This document shows, in pieces, positions 23,983 to 33,314 of a stretch of DNA of 64,000 nucleotides. This DNA comes from CAZJYI01 sp964550025. GTDB taxonomy: Bacteria > Verrucomicrobiota > Kiritimatiellia > UBA8416 > CAYOBW01. Positions within the stretch are counted from its first letter, which is position 1; each line of letters begins with the position of its first letter. Where the stretch lies: NCBI GenBank assembly GCA_964550025.1, contig CAZJYI010000047.1:1-64000 (forward strand), given 5' to 3'. The position numbers and the translations under genes were made by a program. Under the pieces are notes generated by a model, which had not been told where the DNA came from, made no database searches, and was given only the letters and a program-made list of their open reading frames with translations.

Positions 23983-26844
23983 ATGAGAAAACGGCCCACT
24001 GTGTTGGCCTGTCTGGCCTTTGCTGGCGGCGTCGCGACCGCGGCGCTGACGAGCATCGACACGGGCTACACGATCAGCAAGGTCCGTGCGGCTTGTCATG
24101 ATGGGCAATCCACCATCGTGGCAAGCAGCTATGAGGGGACGCTTCTCGCCGTCAAGCACGACGGCACCGTTCTGTGGAAACATGCGCTCTCCGGCTTCAT
24201 GAATCGCGATCTGTGGTGTGCCGACCTTGACGCCGATGGGTCGGACGAGATCCTGGCCGCGAATGCCGACGGGACCGTCTACTGCCTGGACAACCGGGGC
24301 GAGCTCCTATGGCAGTTCAAGGGGACGGATGCGCCCATGAATGCGGTCTGTGTCGTGCACGGCACGAACCGCACACCTCTCGTGGCCTGCGGCGGGTACG
24401 AGAAGAACATCTTCTACCTCTCGTCCGCGGGGGAACTGCTCGCGACCATACCCTCCTCGACCTATTCGAAGGAGAAGTCATGGGGCAAGAGCTACAAGCG
24501 CATTCCGGCCAGGTTCCAGCACATTGCCAACTTCCTGCGGCCTCTCCGCCGTGCTGACGGTTCCGAAGCCCTGGCCCTCCACGCGGCGATCTACAGCAAC
24601 TCCGGACGCGGTTCGCTCTACCTGTTCGAGCCGCTCGCAGAGCAACCGTACAAGGTGGTGAAGGTGACCGAAGGAGGGGTGGGGGAGTTGCGGGTGTGCG
24701 ACGTGGACGGTGACGGGAATGATGACGTTCTGACCGGCTCCAGCAGCATGATCAACGATGCGAGGTTCCTGGGAATCGACCTGGAGTCGGAGAAGACGGA
24801 CGCGTTTGCCCCGAGCGTCCTTCGCCGCAAGATCGACGGCTTCGGCTATCGCGTCCTCCAACCGGCCGTCGTGAAGGATGGTCTCAAAGACCGCTTTCTG
24901 CTCCTCTTTGGGGCACGCCTTATCCTGCTTCCCCTTGACCTGGCCGTGGATCCCAAGACCGTGGAGGTGCTTTCGTGCCGTTACTCCTTCAATGACATGT
25001 GGACGGACGGCAACAAGATCATCCTGGCCAGCGCGCAGAGCGGCGGCAGTTGCATTCACGTTCTCGACCTGAGTCAACCAGGTTGGAAGCAGGCCTACGA
25101 GAGCCTGGAGCCACCGGGGAAGATCGCAGCGATTGTCGAGAACACATCCCGCGCCCGTGAACAGCTCAAGTCGTTCAAGCGACCCGCTTGGGAACGTGAG
25201 CCCGTGCCGGTCTACTTCATGACCGACGGCAAGAAGGGTCCAGCGGGCGATCTGATCGAGCGCATCGAGAGCGAGTACGAGAGTCCCGTCTTCCTGAACT
25301 CCACCTGGTTGGGAAGCGTCGAGAACCTGGACCGTTCTAACATGAACCCCGTCTACCGGAAGAAACGGGACGGCAGGGCGAAGTACACGCAGACCTCCGA
25401 GCAGATGGTGAACAAGCTGCTCCCGCTGTTCGATGGTCACCCTGGCATAGCCTACTGGGGCGGACACGGCAACGACCCTTTCATGCTTGGCCTGAAGACC
25501 CAGAAGCGGATCTTCGACGGCGCGAAAGGCAAGAAGACCGTCACGATCTACCCGGAGCTGGAGGCGTACGACGAGAACTTCGCCTGGGTCATGGAAAACC
25601 ACTTTTACCCCATGGCGCGATACGCACAGGGGAGGAACGCCAACATCTTCGTCCGCACCAAGCACGCCTTCTGGCACTCCATCGTCTACCTGCCGTTCTG
25701 GCGCCGCCTGGTGTCGGGCGAGTTTGCCGATGTCTTCGTTCCGGCACTCGAAGAAACCACGGACAAGACCATGGAGCAGAGCGTGGCCGCGCGGCTGGGT
25801 ATCTGGGCCTCCGGCGCGGTCAACCAGTGGGGCGCGCGCTGCGCCCGCGACAACACCAGCTTCGATCGTCTGCGTCAACACTCGCACCAGGAATTGCCCA
25901 ACCACTTCCTGCGCCAGATGGTCTACAACATCTCCTGCGGCGCCACCTACCTCAACAACTTCCCCGTGGACCAGGAGTACATGAGCCTCTTGTGGGAACT
26001 GATTGCCAGGGGCGCGCTCTACGTGCCAAAGCGCTCGGAGCTGGTCAGCCTTTCGCCCGTGCACATCAGCATGACCGAGCCGGATCCGCACTTTCTCGAC
26101 ACCGGCAACAACGCCAAGTGGCTTACCTTCTTCGATGAGGAAGAGGAGCGAGGCAACCCGATGGTCTTCGGTCGGCTCAACGGCACGTGGCCGGGCGCCC
26201 CCGTCACCGAATGGGATTTCTCGCGCTATGCCGCCGGGGTCAGGGACCGTCGACTCAACTACCTTCCTCCCTACGAGAACGGCATCGTCATGCTCACTCC
26301 GCCGCAGGCCGGGAAGTTCGCTGACCCCGATGCGCCGCGAGGGAAGATGATCGATCATCTCCACCCTCTCTACCGGAACGTCATGAAGGAGTTCATCAGC
26401 GACGGCAGGCAGTACTACTCGGCCGACGGGAAAGAGACATACCCGGCGAAGGAGTATCACAGGGTCATCGAAACCGAGATCCGGAAACGGGCAGAGCGTC
26501 TGCCGTTGACCGTGTCGGGCGGCGTCGCCTGGGTTGCGGCGCAGACGGCACCAAACCACTTGCGCCTGACCCTGGTCGACAGCGGCTACATCAACCCAAA
26601 GGCGCGCGTGGCCAAGGTCCACTTCCACGCGGTCAGGCCGGTCAGAATGGCAGACGTGCTCAGCGGCGAGTCACTCGATATCTCGGAACCATCGGCGGTG
26701 GCGGTCAACGTCCCTCTCGGACTGTTCCGTTTCATTGATATCGAGTTCAAAGGCGAACTTGTGCTCACGGATTTGCCGGAATCCGCCGGGACTGCCCCCC
26801 GTCGGCACCGACCCGTTCTGACAGCCCCGGCGGCCAGACAGTAG
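23983..26844 (+). CDS. Exported beta-propeller protein, lambda-carrageenase-like
   Basis: The start ATG 23983 follows GAGGGGGA. The 953-residue protein has a signal peptide (about 1-21) and an N-terminal propeller made of PQQ/FG-GAP-like repeats (GTLLAVKHDGTVLWKH, DLDADGSDEILAANADGTVYCL, DVDGDGNDDVLTG). From about 400 a large second domain follows, with PGIAYWGGHGNDP and YPELEAYDENFAWVMENHF. Size and order recall GH150 lambda-carrageenases, which carry an N-terminal propeller; this is from memory and is the weak part of the call. Another family of sulfated-glycan hydrolase is possible. It is the only enzyme candidate beside the CBM-like gene. Confidence 0.55.
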   Translation: MRKRPTVLACLAFAGGVATAALTSIDTGYTISKVRAACHDGQSTIVASSYEGTLLAVKHDGTVLWKHALSGFMNRDLWCADLDADGSDEILAANADGTVYCLDNRGELLWQFKGTDAPMNAVCVVHGTNRTPLVACGGYEKNIFYLSSAGELLATIPSSTYSKEKSWGKSYKRIPARFQHIANFLRPLRRADGSEALALHAAIYSNSGRGSLYLFEPLAEQPYKVVKVTEGGVGELRVCDVDGDGNDDVLTGSSSMINDARFLGIDLESEKTDAFAPSVLRRKIDGFGYRVLQPAVVKDGLKDRFLLLFGARLILLPLDLAVDPKTVEVLSCRYSFNDMWTDGNKIILASAQSGGSCIHVLDLSQPGWKQAYESLEPPGKIAAIVENTSRAREQLKSFKRPAWEREPVPVYFMTDGKKGPAGDLIERIESEYESPVFLNSTWLGSVENLDRSNMNPVYRKKRDGRAKYTQTSEQMVNKLLPLFDGHPGIAYWGGHGNDPFMLGLKTQKRIFDGAKGKKTVTIYPELEAYDENFAWVMENHFYPMARYAQGRNANIFVRTKHAFWHSIVYLPFWRRLVSGEFADVFVPALEETTDKTMEQSVAARLGIWASGAVNQWGARCARDNTSFDRLRQHSHQELPNHFLRQMVYNISCGATYLNNFPVDQEYMSLLWELIARGALYVPKRSELVSLSPVHISMTEPDPHFLDTGNNAKWLTFFDEEEERGNPMVFGRLNGTWPGAPVTEWDFSRYAAGVRDRRLNYLPPYENGIVMLTPPQAGKFADPDAPRGKMIDHLHPLYRNVMKEFISDGRQYYSADGKETYPAKEYHRVIETEIRKRAERLPLTVSGGVAWVAAQTAPNHLRLTLVDSGYINPKARVAKVHFHAVRPVRMADVLSGESLDISEPSAVAVNVPLGLFRFIDIEFKGELVLTDLPESAGTAPRRHRPVLTAPAARQ

Positions 26845-26908
26845 CGGAACGCGCCAAGCGTTCCGATCTCGCCCCGCGGGTCGGAAGACTTGGCGTCTTC
26901 CGCTACTT
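26845..26908. repeat. GC-rich palindromes after the carrageenase-like gene
   Basis: CGGAACGCGCCAAGCGTTCCG and CGGAAGACTTGGCGTCTTCCG are two perfect-arm hairpins in tandem, ending in CTACTTTATT. They resemble the REP-like elements elsewhere and may also act as a terminator between the carrageenase-like gene and the TPR gene on the opposite strand. Confidence 0.6.
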
Positions 26909-27040
26909 TATTCGGAGCTTGATTCTGAACCGGGTACGAGCCGGGGGGAGAGGAGAGCGAAGCTCTGGACGAGGTCTGGAACCTACAGGGATCGAGGCCG
27001 GTTGCCGAAACCCGGCACCCGCCGCGTGGACCGTTGTTTG

Positions 27041-28504
27041 TCACTTCTCCGCCAACGCTTCCTCTAGCTCGGCAACAAGAGAGGTCGCCTGGATTGCGCG
27101 GGCAATCTCCAGTGCCTCGCGCAGGCACTTCCGCGCACTGTCACGATCACCCCTGGCCTTGTGGATACGCCCGATGTTGCCGAGCTGGGTAGCAACACCT
27201 CGCTGATAGCCAATCTGCCTGTCGATTTCCAGCGCCTCGCGGAAGAGGTCAAGCGCGGCATCCGGTTCGCCCTTGGCCCGGTAGATCGACCCAATATTGC
27301 CAAGGGCACTGGCCACGCCCTGCTGACAGCCGGTTCGCCTGTCGATCTCCAGCGCCTCTTGGACGTGCTCGAGCGCAGCGTCCAGCTTGCCCTTGTCCCG
27401 GTAGATAGCTCCGATGTTGTCGAGGGCACTCGCCACGCCCTTCTGGTGTCCAATCTGCCTGAGTATGTCCAACGCCTCGCGGCGGTGCTTGAGCGCGGCA
27501 TCGAGGTCGCCCCTGTCCCGGTGGATCGACCCGATGTTGCAGAGCTGTGTAGCCACGCCGCGTTGGGAGCGGATCCGCCTGTTGATCTCCAGCGCCTGTT
27601 GGTAGTGTTTGAGCGCAGCGTCCAACTCCCCCTTGTACTGATGCACCTGTCCGATTCTGCCTAGTTGTGCGGCTTCGCCCCGTTGATAGCCGATCTGCCT
27701 GTCAATCTCCAGTGCCTCGCGGAGCTGTTTGAGCGCGGCCCCCGGGTCGCCCTTGTCGCTGCATATCGACCCGCTGTTGCCAAGGGCAGCAGCACGGTTC
27801 TGTCGGTCAATCTTCGCCTCCGGCCCCAGACTCAGGTATTCCCGATACAGCTCCAGCGCCCGGTCGTTCTCCGAGACCTTCCGAGCCCTGCGTGCGGTCT
27901 GGAAGAGCTTCCGCGCCAGGATCGCCGGTGTCCCGTCGGACCGAGCCCGGTACTCGGTCAGGTCGTTCTCGGCTTCCTCCAAATCGCCCATGGCTGCCGA
28001 TTCTCCCTTCGGTTCCAGATGCGACTCCACGACCGCGAGCTGGTCGGAGAACGAGTGATTGAAGACGGAGAAGGAGTAGAAGTCGTATGCGCGGGTGATG
28101 ATGCCGTTGAAGAGGCTAGGGGTAGTGATCAAGATGAGCTTGGTTCGGCGCAGAGGCAATTCATCACGAAAGAAGAGGAAGCGGGAGACAACCCTCTTCT
28201 TGTCCTCTTCCGCCACGTCCAGGCAATCGAGCAGGGCCAGGACCTCCGAATGCCCGGCATCGGGATCGGTCAGGAAGTCCTGGAAGGAGTGCTCGCGGTC
28301 GATGGGCCGGACAATGGTCTCCAGTCGAGACACGGCACGTATCCAAGCCGTCAGTTCGTCGCGTAGGCGTGGGGAATCCACACTGAGGATGGAGAGAAAC
28401 GGTTCGTCGTCGAGTTGCTCGAGCCGCTCTTTGAGCTCTCCCAGCCTGAGCCGGTCGTCGGTTGAGAGCATGCGGTCAATCGGAGGAGTGCTGTCGCTCG
28501 GCAT
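27041..28504 (-). CDS. TPR-repeat protein with STAND-like N-terminal region
   Basis: This 487-residue protein has an N-terminal region (about 20-165) that reads like the second half of a P-loop or STAND-type ATPase without a Walker A (FLSILSVDSPRLRDEL, then RTKLILITTPSLFNG, then YDFYSFSVFNHSF). After a linker come at least six tetratricopeptide repeats of 40 residues (DAALKHYQQALEI, NIGSIHRDRG). ATG 28504 overlaps the ATPase stop by 29 bases; ATG 28471 is an alternative without overlap. TPR repeats bind partner proteins. With the ATPase it forms a two-gene unit of the kind proposed for bacterial conflict and signalling systems. Function unknown. Confidence 0.75.
   Translation of the reverse strand: MPSDSTPPIDRMLSTDDRLRLGELKERLEQLDDEPFLSILSVDSPRLRDELTAWIRAVSRLETIVRPIDREHSFQDFLTDPDAGHSEVLALLDCLDVAEEDKKRVVSRFLFFRDELPLRRTKLILITTPSLFNGIITRAYDFYSFSVFNHSFSDQLAVVESHLEPKGESAAMGDLEEAENDLTEYRARSDGTPAILARKLFQTARRARKVSENDRALELYREYLSLGPEAKIDRQNRAAALGNSGSICSDKGDPGAALKQLREALEIDRQIGYQRGEAAQLGRIGQVHQYKGELDAALKHYQQALEINRRIRSQRGVATQLCNIGSIHRDRGDLDAALKHRREALDILRQIGHQKGVASALDNIGAIYRDKGKLDAALEHVQEALEIDRRTGCQQGVASALGNIGSIYRAKGEPDAALDLFREALEIDRQIGYQRGVATQLGNIGRIHKARGDRDSARKCLREALEIARAIQATSLVAELEEALAEK
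27120..27790 (-). repeat. 120-bp coding repeats of the TPR array
   Basis: Five complete units of 40 codons and a sixth partial one follow each other, each centred on DAAL...REALEI. The DNA copies are alike enough (GTCGATCTCCAGCGCCTC words) to recombine, so repeat number may vary between strains. Confidence 0.8.
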
Positions 28505-29801
28505 AGACTCTAACCGTTTCTTCGATCAGCGGATTCACTTCGAACCAGGGCTCCCCGTTGATGTAGGCCAGAATCTGGTTGCCTTGAACGGCGCCGATGA
28601 ACTCCGCCGTATCGGCTGCAGTCGGCACGTTGGTGCGCCTGATCTCATCCAGCAGCGCGATGATGTTGCCCGATATGATGGCGCCGCTCATGGAGGTCTT
28701 CAGAGTCTGCCAGGCCTTCGTGACGTCCTCGACTGAAACGCGTTCGCCTTTCAGTCGGCGCACCCGTACCGCGGCTTCGTGCAGAATATGGATGAACTGG
28801 CGAATATGCCCGCCCGACATGCGCATGGCCTCCTCGACCGCCTCGGCATCGATCAGCTTCTCCAGGCAGCCGTCCTCGATGCGACGCCGGACGATTTCCC
28901 GCAACAGACCCTTGTTCTTCTCGACCCGTTCGGGGTCGTCTACGCCCCCCAGCGGGTTCGGTTTCAGCCGCAGAATGAAATGCTCGATCGGCGAGCAGAC
29001 GGCCGTGATTTCGGCATCCCGCGCGCAGGGGATCGGGATGGCAACGATCTTGCGGCAGTTGAGGTCAATCAGGTAGTTTCGGCTCTTATAGAAGATATCA
29101 TCCAGCAGCGTCTTCTCGCGGATCTTCTCCATGCCGTCGACGATCATGAGAAGCTTGCGCCCGTGCGAATGGTCGGTGTACCAGTCTTCGATCAGATCAT
29201 TGATTGTCCCGAGCAAGTCGCTCTTCTTGACCCGGAAGATCTCACGCGTCTTGCGGCGGTAGTCGTGATCCAGCTTGTAGTTCGCAAAGAGCTTCGTGCC
29301 GAGACTCAGGAAACTGAAGAACGACGCCTTCGCGCCGGCTTCGGCGCTTGCCCCTGCCGAGCCCGACCGGCCCTCGGCAGTCGTGGACTCCTCTTCGAGG
29401 ATCCCGTCGTGGATCTTCTGCAGACGGTCCAGTCTGCCGAAGTACTTCTCACGCAGTTCCTCGCTTTCTTCCGAGAGCTGGAACCCGAGCATCAGGAGTA
29501 CGTCGATGATATCGATGTCGTCCGGGTCGACGAGCTTGTCCATGTTGACGTGGACGACATGGAAACGCTCCAGCACTTCCTCATCGGGCAGGAAGTTCAG
29601 GGCCGTGCTCTTGCCCGTGCCGGTCTGCCCTGTCACGAACAGCGTCTGGGTCTCCAGTTCCGTGTTGAGGACGCGGTCCCGTAGCCTGGCCAACAGCTTG
29701 CCGTAGACGGGAACATAGATGTTCTCATCCTCTTGCCGATTCGGGAACCTGTTGGGAATCAGAACGTTCGCCAGCTCATTGATCGTCGTCGCACGTTTCA
29801 T
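28476..29801 (-). CDS. P-loop ATPase (AAA/ORC-like), partner of the TPR protein
   Basis: This 441-residue protein has Walker A GQTGTGKST at 58-66, Walker B KLLMIVDGMEK near 230-240, and a later SGGHIRQFIHIL that matches the sensor-2 segment of Cdc6/ORC-like and STAND ATPases. Residues about 130-150 are Ser/Ala/Glu-rich and probably a flexible loop. No effector domain such as a nuclease is obvious; the last 80 residues may be a winged-helix or small helical domain. No Shine-Dalgarno is visible before ATG 29801. It is transcribed with the TPR gene. A switch-like ATPase role in signalling or defence is inferred from architecture and pairing only. Confidence 0.8.
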   Translation of the reverse strand: MKRATTINELANVLIPNRFPNRQEDENIYVPVYGKLLARLRDRVLNTELETQTLFVTGQTGTGKSTALNFLPDEEVLERFHVVHVNMDKLVDPDDIDIIDVLLMLGFQLSEESEELREKYFGRLDRLQKIHDGILEEESTTAEGRSGSAGASAEAGAKASFFSFLSLGTKLFANYKLDHDYRRKTREIFRVKKSDLLGTINDLIEDWYTDHSHGRKLLMIVDGMEKIREKTLLDDIFYKSRNYLIDLNCRKIVAIPIPCARDAEITAVCSPIEHFILRLKPNPLGGVDDPERVEKNKGLLREIVRRRIEDGCLEKLIDAEAVEEAMRMSGGHIRQFIHILHEAAVRVRRLKGERVSVEDVTKAWQTLKTSMSGAIISGNIIALLDEIRRTNVPTAADTAEFIGAVQGNQILAYINGEPWFEVNPLIEETVRVYAERQHSSD

Positions 29802-30156
29802 TGAGGGTGACCGTATGGCAGGGTGGGGGAGCTGTCAAGGCAGATACGTTTGGACTGCCACTCTCTACCTGCTGGTGCTTCACTGCGGATGCCATAGCCC
29901 TGCAGGTCGTGGATCGCACTCTCTGGTGTACGCACCTTCGCGGAGCGATGCCCCGAGGCGATTGGTGAGGGGGAGGAGTGTGATTACGATTGGGGAAGGG
30001 ACGGTCGAGGCACGGAATGTGCAATTCTCGCAGGAGAAGAAGACTCTGCATCAGCCGCACTGAACAGATTGCCCGCGGAACCGCCATGAGCCCGGCAACT
30101 CAGAAATGGGAAGAAGAGACTCGGACAGCACCGTCTCTCTGAGGCATACTCGCCGA
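29802..30156. other. Divergent intergenic region with a possible sigma54 promoter
   Basis: These 355 bases separate the ATPase (minus) from the heparinase-like gene (plus). I accept no gene here; the small frames lack start signals and resemblance. A -24/-12-like sequence at 30008-30023 is listed separately. Confidence 0.55.
30008..30023 (+). promoter_or_regulatory. Second candidate sigma54 promoter
   Basis: AGGCACGGAATGTGCA carries GGCACG at -24 and TGC at -12 with correct GG-to-GC spacing. It lies about 135 bases before the heparinase-like start. No activator gene is adjacent, so support is the sequence alone. Confidence 0.4.
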
Positions 30157-32061
30157 ATGAACAGAAGAACAACCTTTGGTCTTATTGGAGTGTGTGTGAC
30201 CCTATCTTCCATTGTCCCCGTGCATGGCGGTGAAAACCGCCCCGCTGCTCTCGAGAACCCGATGTCGGTGGATTACCTGAAGGCAAACCTGCGGCGGGAG
30301 CGTCCCCGGCTGGTTTTCACGCCCGCGATTGTTGCCGATATCAAGTCCAGACTGCCGGCCGATCCCGTGCTTCGCAATATGGTCGAGGCCGTTCGGCTGA
30401 ATGCGCAGAAGATCCCGGGCAAGCCGCTGCTGACCCGACGGAAGGTCGGACGGCGTCTGCTGGGCACCTCCCGCGAGATGCTCTACCGCGTCAACATGCT
30501 CGGCGCTGTTTACCTGTTGGACAGGGACCCGGAGGTCCTGCGCAGGATCGATGAAGAGGTCCGGGCGGTGTGCGGCTTCTCCGACTGGAACCCCTCCCAC
30601 TTTCTCGACGTGGCCGAAATGTCGCTGGCCGTTGCGCTGGCCCTGGACTGGACGGCCGGCGACTTGTCCGCTTCCACCGAGAAGCTCGCCAGGAGGGCGT
30701 TGATCGAAAAGGGAGTCCATCCCCACAAACCGGGCGGCAAAAAGCGCGGTCCTTTCTACGGCGACAGCAACTGGAACCAGGTCTGCAATGGAGGCATGGT
30801 GGCGGCGGCGATCGCGATCGCCGAAGAAGATCCCGCACTGGCCGCGCGCACGATTCACCGGGCACTGGAAGGCATGCCCAATGCTCTGAAGGAGTACATG
30901 CCCCACGGCGTCTACCCTGAAGGCTCCACCTACTGGGGCTATGGAACCGGCTACTCGGTGATCACGGCCGCTATGTTCGAAAGCGCTTTCGGCACCGACT
31001 TCGGGCTGTTCGATTTCCCCGGATTCAAGGAAAGCGCCGTCTTCCGCGTACTCTGCAACGCGCCCTCCGGGTGGTACTACAACTTCGCCGATTGCGGTGA
31101 CCGCCGTGCCTCAAACGGGGATATCATGCTCGCCTGGTTTGCCGCCAAGACGGGGAACAGAGCCTTCTTCGAGCGCGAACGCTTTCTGCGTCCTGCCGGG
31201 GATATGGGCACACTCTCGCGCCACGCCGGTGCCGCCCTGGCCTGGCTCTCACAATACGTCGAGAAGGGTGAAGAGAAGGCGCCCACGGCGTGGGCGGGGA
31301 AGGGGGCCAATCCCATCGTCGTCTTTACCGGAGGGGACGACGATTCGCACCAATACTACTTTGGCGGAAAGGGCGGCAGAGCGACGGTCAACCACGGCAA
31401 CATGGATGCCGGTTCGTTTGTGTTCGAACTGAACGGGGTGCGCTGGGTCATCGATATGGGCAACCAGGGCTACCACGAGCTCGAGAAGACCGGTTTCAAC
31501 CTGTGGAGCAGAGCGCAGAACGGCGATCGCTGGAAGCTGCTGACGAAGAACAACTTTGGGCACAGCACGCTCACCGTGAACGGCGAACCCTTCGTGGTCA
31601 ACGGGTTTGCGCCGTTGCTCGATTTCGGCGGTGGCGACCGGCCCGAGGCCGTCTTCGATCTGACCGCCGTGTACGGCGCCAATGTGAAAAAGGCAACGCG
31701 CCGCTTTGTAAAGGACAGCGCCACGTCACTGCTCATCGAGGATCGCGTCCGGGTTTCGAAAGCCACGCGTGAACTCACCTGGCAGCTCCTGACGACTGCC
31801 GTGTGTGAAGACGTGGACGGCGGAGCCGTGCTCAAGAAGAATGGCGAAGTGTTGCGTGTGGCCTGCCTGTCCCATCCACGCATTGCGCTACGGGTCGTTC
31901 CGCTGTATCCACCCCCTTTGAAGCTGGATCGCCGCATCAAAGGGCTGAAGCGGATCGAGCTCCGGATTCCCGCCGACGCCGCGGACCGCGACGGGAACAT
32001 CACCATCCGCGTGAGACTGTACGACTCGGTGGCTGAGGCCGGGGCGATTCGGCGGGAGTAG
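30157..32061 (+). CDS. Exported heparinase II/III-like polysaccharide lyase
   Basis: I choose ATG 30157, just before a clear signal peptide (NRRTTFGLIGVCVTL...VHG); the frame is open to 30106. The 634-residue protein begins with PRLVFTPAIVADIKSRL, the usual start of heparinase II/III-type enzymes, followed by an alpha-helical toroid with WNPSHFLDVAEM, YGDSNWNQVCNGG and PEGSTYWGYG, and a C-terminal beta-sandwich with VNHGNMDAGSFVF and MGNQGY. These lyases cleave uronic-acid-containing polysaccharides by beta-elimination. The Asn-Gln-Val-Cys-Asn and Tyr-rich segments suit the catalytic toroid. Substrate cannot be told from sequence. Confidence 0.87.
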   Translation: MNRRTTFGLIGVCVTLSSIVPVHGGENRPAALENPMSVDYLKANLRRERPRLVFTPAIVADIKSRLPADPVLRNMVEAVRLNAQKIPGKPLLTRRKVGRRLLGTSREMLYRVNMLGAVYLLDRDPEVLRRIDEEVRAVCGFSDWNPSHFLDVAEMSLAVALALDWTAGDLSASTEKLARRALIEKGVHPHKPGGKKRGPFYGDSNWNQVCNGGMVAAAIAIAEEDPALAARTIHRALEGMPNALKEYMPHGVYPEGSTYWGYGTGYSVITAAMFESAFGTDFGLFDFPGFKESAVFRVLCNAPSGWYYNFADCGDRRASNGDIMLAWFAAKTGNRAFFERERFLRPAGDMGTLSRHAGAALAWLSQYVEKGEEKAPTAWAGKGANPIVVFTGGDDDSHQYYFGGKGGRATVNHGNMDAGSFVFELNGVRWVIDMGNQGYHELEKTGFNLWSRAQNGDRWKLLTKNNFGHSTLTVNGEPFVVNGFAPLLDFGGGDRPEAVFDLTAVYGANVKKATRRFVKDSATSLLIEDRVRVSKATRELTWQLLTTAVCEDVDGGAVLKKNGEVLRVACLSHPRIALRVVPLYPPPLKLDRRIKGLKRIELRIPADAADRDGNITIRVRLYDSVAEAGAIRRE

Positions 32062-32124
32062 CCACAAAAGGTACAGAGCGGATTTGCTCGCCGTTCCTTT
32101 TGTGTCTTTTGTGCCTCTTGTGGC
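32061..32124. terminator. Hairpin between convergent genes
   Basis: CACAAAAGG (32063-32071) pairs perfectly with CCTTTTGTG (32096-32104), and GCCACAA (32061-32067) with TTGTGGC (32118-32124). It lies just after the heparinase stop and before the convergent GNAT gene. It may terminate transcription from both sides. Its repeated CACAAAAG words also recall the palindromic elements. Confidence 0.5.
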
Positions 32125-32196
32125 ATCGTTCTCCCAGTCCGTGGGCTCCTCCCTTCCGCGTTACGGGGAGGTCCGGTTGGCTCGATCCTCATCCGG

Positions 32197-33306
32197 TCAA
32201 ACGAAACTGATTCCGTAGCGCGGCATGGGCAGCGGCAGCGCCGCTGACAACCAGCCGGGCGCGGTGGCTCTACCTTCGGGATCACCGAGCAGCACCTGGA
32301 TCATATCGGCGCGAGACGTGCTCAGTTCGAGCCTCCCTGCCCGCAGTGTCAGCGTGTCGCCGGCTTCCGAGGCGATCATGCCGCCCGCGAGCTCGCCGCC
32401 CAGATGCGCCTGTAACGTGGGGCGAAGCCCGTCGATGAGTGCCGCGAAGTTCACGATCCGCGCCGTATAGTGAGAGGGGACCGGTTCCGCTCGTCCATCC
32501 GCTTCCCGCAGGAACGCCGCCAGGATCGGCTCGTGGGAGCCCAGACAGAACTGGAGCTTGCGGGCGCCGACCTGCCCTGCAATCGGGGCCACGGCATCGG
32601 CCACCAGGGCGCGGTCTCCGGCGACTTCTATCACGCGAGCCGCACCGGCCTCGTCCGGGATGACAACCACCACATAGGCGTTCGGCGCCTGATCGCCGCG
32701 GCTGATCAGCAGCAGCGTGCCCGACCGGTTCTCGGCGAAGTTGGTCCTTGCGTACTGCCTCCACTCCGTTTCATGGCGCACGAACCGGGTCGACTCTCGA
32801 TCATACATCCGCATGGCCACGCCGAGGCTCTTGACGGACAGCGGCAACACCTTCACGGCTGTTCGAGTGGCGGCAGGCGGGACAACGTCCACGTTGCACA
32901 ACGGGCCGACGTGACGGCAGGATTCCCTGAGGTAGAGACCGCGGCTGCCCGATACCAGCATCAGTGCCGTATTCGCATCGAACGCTCGCGCCACGCAGGC
33001 TCTGAACAACCGGCCCGCCAGGCCCCGGCCGCGATAGCCCGGATGCGTACAGACGGTTCCGATGCGGGCGATGCCCACAGTGCATCCGTCCAGCATCATG
33101 TGACCGAGAACCATGCCGCAGTGACTCACGATCCTGTCGCCGTCGGAGAACACGAGCAGGTTCTCCAAGTTGGCCGCGCTGAGAAGATGGGCGTACTGCA
33201 CGCCCATCGACTCCCCGGGATCGGTGGCGTCCGGCCGAAAGATGCCGTCAGCCAGCTCGACAAGCTGTTCCAGTTCATCCGGCCGGCATGGACGCGGTCC
33301 GTTCAT
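32197..33306 (-). CDS. GNAT/Eis-like N-acetyltransferase
   Basis: ATG 33306 follows AAGGAGTGAGG; longer frames upstream run into the neighbour gene. The 369-residue protein has a GNAT domain with the acetyl-CoA loop in GYRGRGLAGRLF (after RIGTVCTHP), then a second domain, and a C-terminal part (about 275-360, ending in LLGDPEGRA) that resembles the SCP2-like domain of Eis-type acetyltransferases. It would acetylate an amine using acetyl-CoA in the cytoplasm. It starts 9 bases after the large exported gene stops, so they probably share a transcript. Target unknown. Confidence 0.78.
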   Translation of the reverse strand: MNGPRPCRPDELEQLVELADGIFRPDATDPGESMGVQYAHLLSAANLENLLVFSDGDRIVSHCGMVLGHMMLDGCTVGIARIGTVCTHPGYRGRGLAGRLFRACVARAFDANTALMLVSGSRGLYLRESCRHVGPLCNVDVVPPAATRTAVKVLPLSVKSLGVAMRMYDRESTRFVRHETEWRQYARTNFAENRSGTLLLISRGDQAPNAYVVVVIPDEAGAARVIEVAGDRALVADAVAPIAGQVGARKLQFCLGSHEPILAAFLREADGRAEPVPSHYTARIVNFAALIDGLRPTLQAHLGGELAGGMIASEAGDTLTLRAGRLELSTSRADMIQVLLGDPEGRATAPGWLSAALPLPMPRYGISFV

Positions 33307-33314
33307 AGGGCGCC

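Noticed and set aside
24478..26628. A 716-codon minus-strand frame opposite the carrageenase-like gene
   Set aside because: Antisense shadow with composition typical of reversed codons and no start signal.
27120..27790. Regular 120-base repeats that might suggest a CRISPR or satellite
   Set aside because: The units encode 40-residue TPR repeats in frame; there are no short identical repeats with unique spacers.
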